A stretch of DNA of 64,000 nt, taken from contig NZ_FUXM01000002.1 of assembly GCF_900167165.1 (NCBI RefSeq), positions 95,327 to 159,326 on the forward strand, written 5' to 3'. The position numbers and the translations under genes were made by a program. Shown here piece by piece: positions 43,697-53,078 of this stretch (position 1 is the stretch's first letter; every line of letters begins with the position of its first letter). Source of the stretch: Carboxydocella sporoproducens DSM 16521. GTDB taxonomy: Bacteria > Bacillota > GCA-003054495 > Carboxydocellales > Carboxydocellaceae. The notes beneath the pieces are model-generated. The model ran no database searches, was not told the DNA's origin, and saw only the letters and a list, made by a program, of their open reading frames with translations.

Positions 43697-45436
43697 TTGT
43701 CTAACAGGATAAAAATCTTAGACCCGATAACCGCCAACCAAATCGCCGCCGGAGAGGTGGTAGAAAGACCTGCCTCAGTAATCAAAGAACTGGTAGAGAA
43801 CTCCATTGATGCCAGGGCCAGCAAAATAGAAATTGAAGTAGGCGAATCGGTATTATCCTATCTTCGTGTCTTTGATAATGGAATGGGGATTAGCAAAGAA
43901 GACCTTCCTCTGGCTTTTCAAAGACATGCTACAAGTAAAATAACGTCCATCAATGATCTAAATCAGCTTTTAACCCTGGGTTTTCGGGGTGAAGCCTTGC
44001 CCAGTATTGCTTCCGTATCAGAACTGGAAATCTCCAGCCGGACTGCTGATTCCATCAATGGCTGGAAATTCAGATTTTCCGGGGGCCATCTGGTAGCTGA
44101 AGAGGCGGTAGGCATGCCTGTTGGCACTGATATCATTGTACGCAACCTGTTTTTTAACACCCCCGCACGCAAAAAACATGTCAAATCAGAGTCAACCGAA
44201 CTGGGTCATATTAAAGATATTCTCTTAAGATTCGCCCTGGCCTATCCGGAAATCGCTTTCAAATTTACTGCTGCCAGTAGCCGTCAGTGGCAAACCGATG
44301 GAAAGGGAGATTATTTTTATCCCCTGGTTTTGAATTTTGGTGAGGAAATCGCCAGCAAAATGCTTGAAGTCAAAGGCGAAAGTGCTGATGCCAGTATAAA
44401 AATCCATGGTTTTCTGGCTCCGCCAGCTTTTAGCCGGACAACCCGGCTGCAACAAATTATTTTTGTAAATCGCCGCCTGGTTCGCTCTCGCTTAATTTCC
44501 AGTATTGTGGAAAAAACTTTAAATACCCTGTTAGCCATAAACCGCTATCCAATATTTTGCCTGTTCATTGAAATTAAGCCTGAAATAATTGATGTAAATG
44601 TTCATCCAACTAAAATGGAAATCCGTTTTAGTGAAGAAGATCTAATAACTAAAGTAATCGAAAGTGCTGTCAAAGAGCAGTTTTTCCCACAGCAATCAGC
44701 CAAAACTATCATAAATAGTATGACTTTGGCAGATAAGAAAATCAGCAAGGAGCTTCCACAAGCACGTCCCTTGTTTGTAGAGCTATTTAGTCAACCTGCC
44801 AAACCAGATATTACACCACAAATTCAGGAAATAAAAGAATCCGCTCCTGATTATCCGCTTTCGCTCCCAGGCTGGCGGGTAATCGGGCAGATTTTTGACT
44901 CCTTTATTCTGTTGGAGGATAATCAGTGTTTCTCCCTGGTTGATCAGCATGCTGCCCATGAGCGAATACTCTATGAAAAATTGCTTAATGAAAAGGATTT
45001 CCGCACAGCAGTGCAACCCCTGTTATATCCTGAAACCATTACTTTGAACCCATTGCTTTTTCAAACCCTAATCGATAAAATCTTTCTCTTTCAGGACTTT
45101 GGTTATTTAGTTGAACATTTTGGGCAAAATACTATATTATTGAGAGCAGTTCCCCTGGGATTGGATAATGCTACTGCTACTGAACTATTCCATGATTTAC
45201 TTGAACTGATGGTTGACAAACAGTATGAAAACATTCAGCGTTTACAGGAAAAATGGTTAATCTTAAGGGCCTGCAAAACAGCAATCAAAGCAAACCAGAA
45301 ACTATCTCTACCAGAAATGGAAGCTCTAATAGAACAATTACATCAATGCACTTTACCAGTAACCTGCCCCCACGGGCGACCAACAAAAATTGAATGGCAA
45401 CTAAAGGAGCTAGAACAGCTTTTTAAACGCACATGA
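43697..45436 (+). CDS. mutL: DNA mismatch repair protein MutL
   Basis: GHKL ATPase and matchmaker of mismatch repair, 579 residues, starting at TTG behind GGAGGAGG. N-terminal motifs: ELVENSIDA, DNGMGI, HATSKI and GFRGEALPSIA. The C-terminal domain has DQHAAHERILYE, the DQHA-x2-E-x4-E metal-binding endonuclease motif, and the zinc-site CPHGRP near the end. The protein is therefore a nicking MutL, as expected in bacteria without MutH and Dam. The C-terminal domain and the linker (about 340-385) are of ordinary size. Confidence 0.95.
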   Translation: MSNRIKILDPITANQIAAGEVVERPASVIKELVENSIDARASKIEIEVGESVLSYLRVFDNGMGISKEDLPLAFQRHATSKITSINDLNQLLTLGFRGEALPSIASVSELEISSRTADSINGWKFRFSGGHLVAEEAVGMPVGTDIIVRNLFFNTPARKKHVKSESTELGHIKDILLRFALAYPEIAFKFTAASSRQWQTDGKGDYFYPLVLNFGEEIASKMLEVKGESADASIKIHGFLAPPAFSRTTRLQQIIFVNRRLVRSRLISSIVEKTLNTLLAINRYPIFCLFIEIKPEIIDVNVHPTKMEIRFSEEDLITKVIESAVKEQFFPQQSAKTIINSMTLADKKISKELPQARPLFVELFSQPAKPDITPQIQEIKESAPDYPLSLPGWRVIGQIFDSFILLEDNQCFSLVDQHAAHERILYEKLLNEKDFRTAVQPLLYPETITLNPLLFQTLIDKIFLFQDFGYLVEHFGQNTILLRAVPLGLDNATATELFHDLLELMVDKQYENIQRLQEKWLILRACKTAIKANQKLSLPEMEALIEQLHQCTLPVTCPHGRPTKIEWQLKELEQLFKRT

Positions 45437-45446
45437 GGTGAATAAA

Positions 45447-46214
45447 TTGCAGTTTGTTGTTACCACTTCAAATAAAGCCTCGGAAGAGAGTATAAAAAAA
45501 GCCATATCCTTGGCACAGCGCTTACAGTTACCCTTTGTTCATCGTTCTAAAGTAAGGAATAATCCGGAGCAAGTATTAATTATTGTTAGTTTGGAAGATA
45601 TCTTCATTAGGTATCAGAACAAAAATTTATCCTGGCATCCCAATATGGCAAAACTGAGAATATTAAATTTGATGAGAAACGGTCAGGACCCCCTGATCAC
45701 GGCAGTAGACCCTCAACCAGGGGATCACATCCTGGATTGTACCATGGGCCTGGGAGCAGATAGTTTGGTTCTGGCCTATAGTGTAGGACCAACAGGAAAA
45801 ATCACTGCCCTGGAATCGGAAAAGCTTGTTGCTGTTTTGGCCGAAAATGGTTTTGCGAAATTGAATGACACTATTTTAAAACCATTAACACAGCGAATTG
45901 AGATTATCAACAGTTCCTTTCACCATTTTTTAAATAGAACTCCCGGACAATCTTTTGATGTCATTTATTTTGATCCCATGTTTCAAATAACCAAAAGCAA
46001 GTCAACGGGTATTAATATACTACGATTAATTGGTAACCCGACTCCCCTTATGGCCGCCGATGTCCAGTTAGCGTTAAGCAAGTGCCGTCGGCAGGTTGTA
46101 GTTAAAGAGAACCTGAATAGTGACTTCTTTAAGAACTTCAGGCCAGACCAATTAATTAAAACCAGTTCTAATCTTGGCTTCGGTATCTATTATTCTAGTA
46201 AGCAAGAGGGATAG
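45447..46214 (+). CDS. SAM-dependent methyltransferase, RsmJ-like
   Basis: 255-residue class I methyltransferase. The start is taken as the TTG at 45447, 6 nt after GAGGTG; the GTG at 45438 is part of that site. The SAM-binding loop is DCTMGLGADSL near 91-101, acidic ESEK near 117-120 ends strand 2, and FDPMF near 172-176 is motif IV, similar to the DPMYP of RsmJ, which methylates guanosine 1516 of 16S rRNA. It is thus probably an rRNA guanine-N2 methyltransferase. The N-terminal 85 residues form a separate small domain. It lies between mutL and miaA with almost no gaps. Confidence 0.7.
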   Translation: MQFVVTTSNKASEESIKKAISLAQRLQLPFVHRSKVRNNPEQVLIIVSLEDIFIRYQNKNLSWHPNMAKLRILNLMRNGQDPLITAVDPQPGDHILDCTMGLGADSLVLAYSVGPTGKITALESEKLVAVLAENGFAKLNDTILKPLTQRIEIINSSFHHFLNRTPGQSFDVIYFDPMFQITKSKSTGINILRLIGNPTPLMAADVQLALSKCRRQVVVKENLNSDFFKNFRPDQLIKTSSNLGFGIYYSSKQEG

Positions 46215-46216
46215 TG

Positions 46217-47158
46217 ATGGATTATCAACCAGTTTTAATTATTGTAGGACCCACCGCCGTAGGTAAATCAGCAGTAGGCATTGAATTAGCCAAACTCATT
46301 GACGGGGAAATAATATCCGGAGATTCTATGCAAGTGTATAAAGACATGGATATAGGAACAGCTAAAGTACCTGTTGAACAGCGCCAGGGAATTCCCCATC
46401 ATCTTCTGGATATTATCAGTCCGGAAGAGGAATTTAGTGTAGCCTTGTTTGAAACCCTGGCAGAAGCAAAGATTAAAGATATCTATGCCAGAAATAAAAA
46501 ACCTATCATTGTTGGCGGTACAGGTTTATACATAAAAGCTTTAACTCATACCTATGATTTTACACCTTTCGCTGTGGACTGGCAGTGGCGCAAGAGCAAA
46601 GAAAAAGAAGCTACCTTGCGAGGGACCGAAGCACTTTGGCAGGAACTGGCAGCTATCGACCCAGTAACAGCTAACAAATTACATCCCAATGATCTCAAAA
46701 GAATAATCAGAGCTTTAGAGGTATATCATTTTACAGGAAAGCCTATCAGTTACTATCAGGAAAAATCCCGGCAAAAGGGCTTAAAAAGAAAGTATTTGAT
46801 GTATGCATTAACTGCCAGCAGGGAAAAATTATATGAGCGGATAAATTTAAGAGTGGAACAAATGCTGGCAAGTGGCTGGATTGAAGAAGCCCAACATTTA
46901 CTGGACAAATACAATTTAAGCAATACAGCCAGCCAGGCAATAGGCTACAAACAGATTTTCTCATATTTACGCGGAGAAATTACTTATCTGCAAATGGTGG
47001 AGGATATCAAGACAGCTACCCGCCGTTATGCCAAAAGGCAATTAACCTGGTTACGCCAGGAAGAAAATATCAACTGGCTGGATGTAACTGAACAATCAAT
47101 CCATGATATCAGTAAAAAAATTGCTCAAGAGGCAGCAGGACTATGGGCAAAAATGTAG
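46217..47158 (+). CDS. miaA: tRNA dimethylallyltransferase MiaA
   Basis: Transfers a dimethylallyl group to A37 of tRNAs reading UNN codons, the step before MiaB. 313 residues; ATG at 46217 is 6 nt after AGAGGG, while the GTG at 46214 is too close. P-loop GPTAVGKSA, DSMQVYKDMDIGTAK, HHLLDI and GGTGLYIKAL are family hallmarks; the zinc-independent RQLTWLR near the end contacts tRNA. The next gene is hfq, as in many bacteria. Confidence 0.95.
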   Translation: MDYQPVLIIVGPTAVGKSAVGIELAKLIDGEIISGDSMQVYKDMDIGTAKVPVEQRQGIPHHLLDIISPEEEFSVALFETLAEAKIKDIYARNKKPIIVGGTGLYIKALTHTYDFTPFAVDWQWRKSKEKEATLRGTEALWQELAAIDPVTANKLHPNDLKRIIRALEVYHFTGKPISYYQEKSRQKGLKRKYLMYALTASREKLYERINLRVEQMLASGWIEEAQHLLDKYNLSNTASQAIGYKQIFSYLRGEITYLQMVEDIKTATRRYAKRQLTWLRQEENINWLDVTEQSIHDISKKIAQEAAGLWAKM

Positions 47159-47218
47159 AAATATCTTTCCAGCAAAGCGTTTGCCCTTATTTATAAATTT
47201 AGATGGAGGTATAGAGAG

Positions 47219-47479
47219 ATGACAACAACTAAATCCACTATTAATTTACAGGATGCTTTTTTAAATCAGGTCCGGAAGGAAAATATCCCGGTAACTGTTT
47301 ATCTTGTTAATGGTTTTCAACTTAAGGGACTGGTAAGAGGCTTTGATAATTTTACTGTTATCTTAGAACAAGAAGGTAAACAACAAATGGTTTATAAACA
47401 CGCAATTTCAACAGTAGCTCCCATTAAGCCTGTTCATTTTTCTTTTTCTGATAACCGCAATGTTAACCAAAACCAGTAA
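47219..47479 (+). CDS. hfq: RNA chaperone Hfq
   Basis: Sm-like RNA-binding protein forming hexameric rings that help small RNAs act. 86 residues. Sm1 lies in [23 protein letters not shown] and Sm2 in YKHAIST (59-65), where Lys60 and His61 line the proximal RNA site. The C-terminal tail is short, as usual in Gram-positives. ATG follows GGAGG; 60 bp after miaA and followed by a good terminator. Confidence 0.95.
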   Translation: MTTTKSTINLQDAFLNQVRKENIPVTVYLVNGFQLKGLVRGFDNFTVILEQEGKQQMVYKHAISTVAPIKPVHFSFSDNRNVNQNQ

Positions 47480-47487
47480 GTTAGCAA

Positions 47488-47518
47488 GGGGCTGGCCTGA
47501 AGGCCAAGCCTCTTTTTT
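47488..47518 (+). terminator. Terminator after hfq
   Basis: GGGGCTGGCC pairs with GGCCAAGCCTC (one bulged A, one G-U) around TGAA, followed by six T. Confidence 0.8.
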
Positions 47519-47582
47519 CATAAGACTGGACAATCGGGCATAATTAATAAACAGTAGATGATTGAGATTGGGGGAGTAATCA

Positions 47583-48506
47583 ATGTTAATTCAATTTAAA
47601 CGTCAACAAAACCGTTTAGAGCCTCTGAATCTTACTCCTCATAAACCTCAATCAATTAATAACATCACTGAACAAACTAATAGTAGCTTCGTTGAAGAAA
47701 TATTAAAAGAACTTAATGAATTGATCGGATTAGAAAAAGTTAAATATATCTTCCATGAAATCTATGCTTTTGCCAGGATTCAAAAAAAACGCCAAAAAGA
47801 AAAGCTATATAATGAACCAATGGTTTTACATATGGTATTTAAAGGTAACCCAGGCACTGGAAAAACAACGGTGGCTCGCATTGCAGGTAAACTTTTTCGC
47901 GAGCTTGGCCTTTTACAAAAAGGCCATTTGATTGAAATTGAAAGGGCTGACCTGGTCGGCGAGTATATCGGTCATACGGCTATAAAGACCAGAGAGCAAA
48001 TCAAGCGCGCTCTCGGAGGTATACTGTTTATCGATGAAGCATATAGTTTGGCCCGGGGAGGAGAAAAGGATTTTGGTAAAGAAGCCATTGACACTATGGT
48101 AAAAGCCATGGAAGATCATAAAGATAATCTGGTTATAATTCTTGCTGGCTATCCAAGTGAGATGGAGTGGTTTCTGCGCACCAATCCTGGTTTGAGAAGT
48201 CGGTTTCCCATACATATATCTTTTCCGGATTACAGTATAGATGAATTAATGTTAATCGCAGAACAAATGTTAAAACAGCGCCAGTATGATTTTACTCCTC
48301 AGGCAAAAGAGCGTTTCAAGGAGCAATTAAAAAACCTCCCCCCTACAACCATTGTTAACGGTAATGCCCGGTTAGTAAGAAACTACATCGAGAAATTGAT
48401 TCGCTGTCAGGCAGTTCGCCTGGTGAAGAAAGAAATTGTTACCCGGGACGATTTGATCCTGATCACTGAAGATGACATTTATTCCGCCACCGGCAACTAC
48501 TTGTAA
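47583..48506 (+). CDS. spoVK: Stage V sporulation protein K (SpoVK), CbxX/CfxQ AAA ATPase
   Basis: AAA+ ATPase of 307 residues in the CbxX/CfxQ family. Walker A GNPGTGKTT near 88-96, DLVGEYIGHTA as pore loop, Walker B GILFIDEAYSL near 141-151, sensor 1 ILAGYP and the arginine fingers in NPGLRSRFP. In Bacillus spoVK is needed for spore maturation and lies in the same place (hfq-spoVK-hflX-ynbB). The first 35 residues are a poorly conserved tail. ATG follows GGGGGAG. The gene supports a sporulating lineage; a clear sporulation-sigma promoter was not found. Confidence 0.85.
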   Translation: MLIQFKRQQNRLEPLNLTPHKPQSINNITEQTNSSFVEEILKELNELIGLEKVKYIFHEIYAFARIQKKRQKEKLYNEPMVLHMVFKGNPGTGKTTVARIAGKLFRELGLLQKGHLIEIERADLVGEYIGHTAIKTREQIKRALGGILFIDEAYSLARGGEKDFGKEAIDTMVKAMEDHKDNLVIILAGYPSEMEWFLRTNPGLRSRFPIHISFPDYSIDELMLIAEQMLKQRQYDFTPQAKERFKEQLKNLPPTTIVNGNARLVRNYIEKLIRCQAVRLVKKEIVTRDDLILITEDDIYSATGNYL

Positions 48507-48567
48507 ATATTTTTTTTTGCCTTTATACTGACAATGAGAATTTCATTTAGAATAAGGTGATTATTGC

Positions 48568-50274
48568 ATGAAATTTATTTATGGTAATACAGATGGTATT
48601 CGCAAACATCTTTTAGACAAACTCTCTCAGATAAGAGGATATCAATTTGATAAACTATTACCATATGAAATGTATCAGCAACTATTATCAATATCTGAAC
48701 AGCTAAACAGGGAAATTGCTATAGGTATTAATAAAAAAGGCAAAGTGGAGTTTATCAGTATAGGTAATAGCCAGCAAGTACCAGTACCTCGAAACTCTTA
48801 TTTAATCATCCATACCCATCCACAAGCAACCAGTGAATTAAGTGAGCTGGATCTTTCTTTAATCCATTCCGGTCAAACCCAGGCAATCATGGCTATTGGG
48901 TCTTTTTCAGATACAATTCAAATCGCAAAAATCGATGACAGCCATGGGCTTACTGTTGAAAAATATACTTTGCAGGACTTAGCCCAGAAGAGCCTGGATA
49001 TCATCGGGGTAGAAGGTTCAAGGAAAAACAAAATAGAGGATATTGACTTAACAGAAAAAGCATTATTGATAGCTTTTGATGAAGAGGGTGCCCTTGAACT
49101 GGAGGAATTATGCAAAACAGCCGGTATTCAGGTTCTGGATTGTGAAATTATAAAGCTAAGAAAGATTCATACCGGGCTCTTTGTTGGCAAAGGTAAAATC
49201 GTTGAAATAAAGAATAAGTCCCAGGTATTACAAGCAAATCTTCTGGTCTTTGATCACGAGCTCTCACCAGTTCAATTACGAAATATCGAGGAAATTACCG
49301 GGCAGAAAGTAGTAGACCGTACTACTTTGATTCTTGACATTTTTGCACAAAGGGCCCAGTCACGAGAGGGCAAACTTCAGGTTGAACTGGCACAACTTAA
49401 ACATCTGTTACCTCGTCTAACCGGTCAGGGTAATAACCTTTCCCGCTTAGGCGGAGGCGTAGGTACCCGGGGCCCTGGTGAAACTAAACTGGAACAAGAT
49501 AGGCGAAAAATTAAAAAGAAAATAGTATTATTAACACAGGAGCTGGCCGAAATACAAAAACACCGTCAAAATCAACACAAACAGAGGGCAACTAATAATA
49601 TTCCGCACATATGCTTAACCGGTTATACCAATGCCGGAAAATCGACTTTACTTAATCTGCTAGCCAATGCCAATGTCCTGGCTGAGGACAAATTGTTTGC
49701 CACCCTTGATACAACGACGCGCCGTCTCCAACTCCCTTCGGGTAGATGGGCTGTACTAACCGACACAGTAGGTTTTATTCGCAATTTACCTCCAGGCCTG
49801 ATTGCAGCTTTTCGTGCTACATTGGAAGAGCATTTGCGTTCCGATTTGATTTTACATGTAGTAGATGCCAGTAATCCATTTGCCAGACAACATATCAAGG
49901 TCGTTGAAGCTATTATTAAAGATTTAAATTTAGAAACAATTAAACAATTAATAGTTTTTAATAAAATAGACTTACTTAACGACCTGGATAGATTAAACAT
50001 ATTACTTCACGATCTTCCGTCAGATTATGTTTGCATTTCAGCCTTGAAAAAAACCGGTATTGATGAGTTATTAATCAAAATAGATACAATTTTAAACACA
50101 GAAAATGTTTACAAAGACACCCTTTGGTTTTTCCCTTATAACCAGGCCTCCCTTATTAGTTTAATTAGAAAGCATGGTCATATCGTTGAGGAGAAATACA
50201 CAGATTCAGGTATATTAATTAAGGGCAGAGTGGAAAATAGATATAGTGCTCAACTGGAAATTTATGAGAAATAG
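48568..50274 (+). CDS. hflX: GTPase HflX with N-terminal JAMM-like domain
   Basis: Ribosome-splitting GTPase of 568 residues, about 140 longer than Bacillus HflX. Residues 1-145 form an extra domain with His82, His84, Ser92 and Asp95 spaced exactly as the JAMM metalloprotease motif H-x-H-x7-S-x2-D, in IHTHP and SELD; Glu49 could be the upstream acid. The HflX N-domain follows (about 160-300, ending GGGVGTRGPGETKLE), then the GTPase with G1 GYTNAGKST near 352, G3 DTVGF and G4 NKID near 465. Longer HflX forms with such a front domain occur in clostridia. Whether the front domain cleaves anything is unknown. Confidence 0.85.
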   Translation: MKFIYGNTDGIRKHLLDKLSQIRGYQFDKLLPYEMYQQLLSISEQLNREIAIGINKKGKVEFISIGNSQQVPVPRNSYLIIHTHPQATSELSELDLSLIHSGQTQAIMAIGSFSDTIQIAKIDDSHGLTVEKYTLQDLAQKSLDIIGVEGSRKNKIEDIDLTEKALLIAFDEEGALELEELCKTAGIQVLDCEIIKLRKIHTGLFVGKGKIVEIKNKSQVLQANLLVFDHELSPVQLRNIEEITGQKVVDRTTLILDIFAQRAQSREGKLQVELAQLKHLLPRLTGQGNNLSRLGGGVGTRGPGETKLEQDRRKIKKKIVLLTQELAEIQKHRQNQHKQRATNNIPHICLTGYTNAGKSTLLNLLANANVLAEDKLFATLDTTTRRLQLPSGRWAVLTDTVGFIRNLPPGLIAAFRATLEEHLRSDLILHVVDASNPFARQHIKVVEAIIKDLNLETIKQLIVFNKIDLLNDLDRLNILLHDLPSDYVCISALKKTGIDELLIKIDTILNTENVYKDTLWFFPYNQASLISLIRKHGHIVEEKYTDSGILIKGRVENRYSAQLEIYEK

Positions 50275-50295
50275 AAAGGGAATGAGGAATTAACC

Positions 50296-51534
50296 ATGAA
50301 GGACATCAACCGTTTACACACTCAAGCACTGGAAATGATCAAACCAATAGTGGCTGAAATAGAAAACAAAACTTTTTACCAAACGGCAAAGGTTTTGGAA
50401 GCTTTTCGACACGCTCAGGTTTACCAGCATCACTTAAACGGTACTAATGGGTATGGATATGGGGACATCGGAAGAGAAGCCCTGGAACACGTTTTTGCAA
50501 CCCTCTTTGGGGCAGAAGCAGCTTTAGTACGACCACAATTTGTTTCCGGTACCCACGCTATCGCTACTGCATTATTTGCCATTTTAAGACCGGGGGATAC
50601 CATCCTATTTGCTACAGGAAAACCCTACGATACCCTGGAAAAAGTAATAGGTTTTAAAAACGAGCCCGGAAGCCTTAGGGACTGGGGTATTAACTACCGC
50701 CAAATCGACCTTACCTCTGATGATAAAATTGACATATTTACCTTACAAAAACTTTTAGAAGAAGATAAGTCCATAAGAGTTGTAGCTTTTCAGCGATCCA
50801 GGGGGTATGCCTGGCGCAAATCCTTACTTCAACCAGATTTAACTGAAGCCTTTGCTCTGACAAAAAAAATTAGACCCGATGTGATTATATTTGTAGATAA
50901 TTGTTACGGGGAACTGGTAGAAGGATTTGAACCAACCCAGTACGGCGCTGACCTGGTAGCTGGTTCTTTAATTAAAAATCTAGGTGGAGGTTTAGCCCCC
51001 ACCGGTGGTTATATCGTAGGAAACAAGGATTTAGTAAATCTGGCAGCCGAACGTTTAACAGTTCCCGGTACCGAAGGCGAACTGGGTGCCACGGGTGATT
51101 TTTTGCGTTCCACCTTTCATGGTCTGTACCTTGCCCCCAGGATGGTTGCTGAGGCCCTGATTGGTGCAATCTATGCCGCTGCTTTATTCTCCCTGGCCGG
51201 GTTTGAAGTATCTCCTACAATAGAAGAGCCTCGCAGTGACATTATTCAGGCAATAAAACTTAACTCCGCCGAGAATATGAAAGCATTTTGCCGTGGTATA
51301 CAACGTTTTTCCCCCATTGATAGTCACCTGACCCCTGAACCATGGGTAATGCCTGGCTATGATGTCCCAGTCATAATGGCGGGCGGGACCTTTATAGCCG
51401 GTTCAACTGCTGAACTCAGCGCCGATGGCCCCTTAGTTCCCCCTTACATAATCTATTTCCAGGGTGGTTTAAATCGCCATCATATTTTCCTGGCTGTTCA
51501 AAATGCTCTTGCCGAAATTATTGCCAGGAATTGA
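50296..51534 (+). CDS. YnbB-like PLP protein (methionine gamma-lyase family, 'aluminium resistance' type)
   Basis: 412-residue PLP-dependent protein of the Alum_res/YnbB family, related to cystathionine gamma-lyase. GYGYGDIGREALEHVFATLFGAE is the family's N-terminal mark, FVDNCYGELVEG holds the PLP Asp and SLIKNLGGGLAPTGGYIVG the Schiff-base Lys. Family members are annotated as methionine gamma-lyase or aluminium resistance proteins, but the reaction is not settled. It follows hflX as in Bacillus (ynbA-ynbB). The gene after it in Bacillus, glnR, is absent here. Confidence 0.8.
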   Translation: MKDINRLHTQALEMIKPIVAEIENKTFYQTAKVLEAFRHAQVYQHHLNGTNGYGYGDIGREALEHVFATLFGAEAALVRPQFVSGTHAIATALFAILRPGDTILFATGKPYDTLEKVIGFKNEPGSLRDWGINYRQIDLTSDDKIDIFTLQKLLEEDKSIRVVAFQRSRGYAWRKSLLQPDLTEAFALTKKIRPDVIIFVDNCYGELVEGFEPTQYGADLVAGSLIKNLGGGLAPTGGYIVGNKDLVNLAAERLTVPGTEGELGATGDFLRSTFHGLYLAPRMVAEALIGAIYAAALFSLAGFEVSPTIEEPRSDIIQAIKLNSAENMKAFCRGIQRFSPIDSHLTPEPWVMPGYDVPVIMAGGTFIAGSTAELSADGPLVPPYIIYFQGGLNRHHIFLAVQNALAEIIARN

Positions 51535-51602
51535 TTGTATTCATATATTGAACTATGCTAAAATATTTATTGACCTTTGTATAATATAGGGGGTCTAAAT
51601 TA

Positions 51603-52556
51603 GTGGATAAGTATGTAACCTCTAAGAGTAAAATATTAATAATTGATGATGATAAATTAATAGTAGCCATGGTGCAGGATCGCCTAACAAAAGAAGGCTT
51701 TCAGGTGACTGCTGCAATGGATAGTGTTTCTGGTCTGGCAGCGGTATATCAAGAAGCACCGGATCTGATTTTGTTAGATGTAATTCTTCCAGGCGGTAAA
51801 ACAGGTGTGGAAATGTGCCGTATCCTCAGAAATGATACGCGGACAAGCCACGTTCCTATCATTATGATGACTTCCCGCAAGCAAACACAGGACGTGGTAG
51901 CTGGGTTGGAAGCTGGTGCTGATGATTATGTAACCAAACCCTTCGATCTGGATGAACTCGTAGCCAGAATAAAAACCCATTTGCGCCGGGCCAAGCAGGA
52001 AAAATCTTTTAATCCCCTAACAGGCCTGCCCGGAAATATTATGATAGAAGAAGAAATTAAACGGCGAATAAATGACAAGAGCCGGAAATTCGCGGTAATG
52101 TATTTAGATCTGGATAACTTCAAAGCTTATAATGATGTCTATGGTTTCCTTAAAGGTGATGAAGTAATCAAACTTCTAGCTCATATCTTAACCCAGTGTG
52201 TAAGAAACCTGGGTAATGTCGATGATTTTATCGGTCACATCGGGGGCGATGATTTTATCGCCATCACAACCCCTGACAAGGTAGATGAAATATGTCAGCA
52301 AATTATCACCCGTTTTGATGCTACCGTGCCTTTATTATACAATGCCGATGACCGAAAAAGAGGTTACATTGTTACAAAAGATAGACAGGGTAAAGAGTGC
52401 AAGTTTAGTCTGGTTTCCGTTTCTATTGCCGTAGTAAGCAATGAACATCGCAATATTGAAAACCACTGGCAGGTCTCCGAAATTGCTTCTGAGCTAAAAA
52501 AATACGCTAAGTCACAAGAAGGCTCTGTCTATGTAAAAGATCGCCGTACCAGATAG
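51603..52556 (+). CDS. Response regulator with REC and GGDEF-type domain
   Basis: 317-residue protein. The receiver spans 8-125, with acidic IDDD near 14-17, the phospho-Asp in LLLDVILP (about Asp59), Thr in MMTSR and Lys in TKPF. The second half is a diguanylate cyclase-like domain: DLDNFKAYNDVYGFLKGDEV binds metal and GTP, but the signature reads GGDDF where GGDEF/GGEEF is usual. No RxxD inhibitory site precedes it. Activity in making cyclic di-GMP is possible but not certain. It starts with GTG behind AGGGGG; no histidine kinase gene is adjacent. A TATAAT lies at 51580-51585 without a clear -35. Confidence 0.82.
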   Translation: MDKYVTSKSKILIIDDDKLIVAMVQDRLTKEGFQVTAAMDSVSGLAAVYQEAPDLILLDVILPGGKTGVEMCRILRNDTRTSHVPIIMMTSRKQTQDVVAGLEAGADDYVTKPFDLDELVARIKTHLRRAKQEKSFNPLTGLPGNIMIEEEIKRRINDKSRKFAVMYLDLDNFKAYNDVYGFLKGDEVIKLLAHILTQCVRNLGNVDDFIGHIGGDDFIAITTPDKVDEICQQIITRFDATVPLLYNADDRKRGYIVTKDRQGKECKFSLVSVSIAVVSNEHRNIENHWQVSEIASELKKYAKSQEGSVYVKDRRTR

Positions 52557-52568
52557 AGGAGGCAAATT

Positions 52569-53039
52569 ATGGTTGATTATTACTGGGCCTATGTTTTGGT
52601 TATGATACTTGGTTTACTAGGAACATTTTTACCAGTTATTCCGGGCATACCATTGATCTTCATTGCTATTTTCATTTATGCCTGGAATACTAATTTTACT
52701 GTCATTAATATTGCCTGGCTCTTATTGTTTGCAGCTTTAACTGTCCTTAGCTGGCTAATCGAATATTTTGCCGGCATAATTGGCTCGAAACAGGCCGGCG
52801 TTTCCCGCTATGGTATGTGGGGATTGCTCATAGGAGGAATCCTGGGTTTTTTCTGGGCTCCAGTTGGTTTTTTAATAGGGCCTGTTCTGGGGTTACTAAT
52901 AGGTGAGATACTAAGTGGAAAAGAACTTAAACAAATTCTCATTACTCTAAAAGGAGCCGCCCGGGGTTTTATTATTGGATTTCTGCTAAAACTGATAATT
53001 GCCTTAAGCATGATTGGAACGTTCCTCTGGCTAACATAA
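52569..53039 (+). CDS. DUF456 family membrane protein
   Basis: 156-residue membrane protein with four to five helices (about 5-38, 43-66, 80-101, 103-118 and 130-155). The Gly-rich hairpins GLLIGGILGFFWAPVGFLIGPVLG are typical of DUF456. Function is unknown. It follows the REC-GGDEF gene by 12 bp (AGAGGAGG ribosome site) and ends at a strong shared terminator. Confidence 0.75.
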   Translation: MVDYYWAYVLVMILGLLGTFLPVIPGIPLIFIAIFIYAWNTNFTVINIAWLLLFAALTVLSWLIEYFAGIIGSKQAGVSRYGMWGLLIGGILGFFWAPVGFLIGPVLGLLIGEILSGKELKQILITLKGAARGFIIGFLLKLIIALSMIGTFLWLT

Positions 53040-53040
53040 A

Positions 53041-53078
53041 AAATGTGAGTCTCAACTGGATAGTTGAGACTCACATTT
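53041..53078. terminator. Bidirectional terminator between DUF456 gene and lexA
   Basis: A perfect 17-bp stem (53041-53057 with 53062-53078) around a GGAT loop. A-rich on one side and T-rich on the other, so it serves both converging genes; the lexA stop codon lies inside its right arm. Confidence 0.9.

Noticed and set aside
47520..47582. SigE-type sporulation promoter before spoVK
   Set aside because: CATAATTA at a plausible place matches the -10 only partly and the -35 is not convincing.
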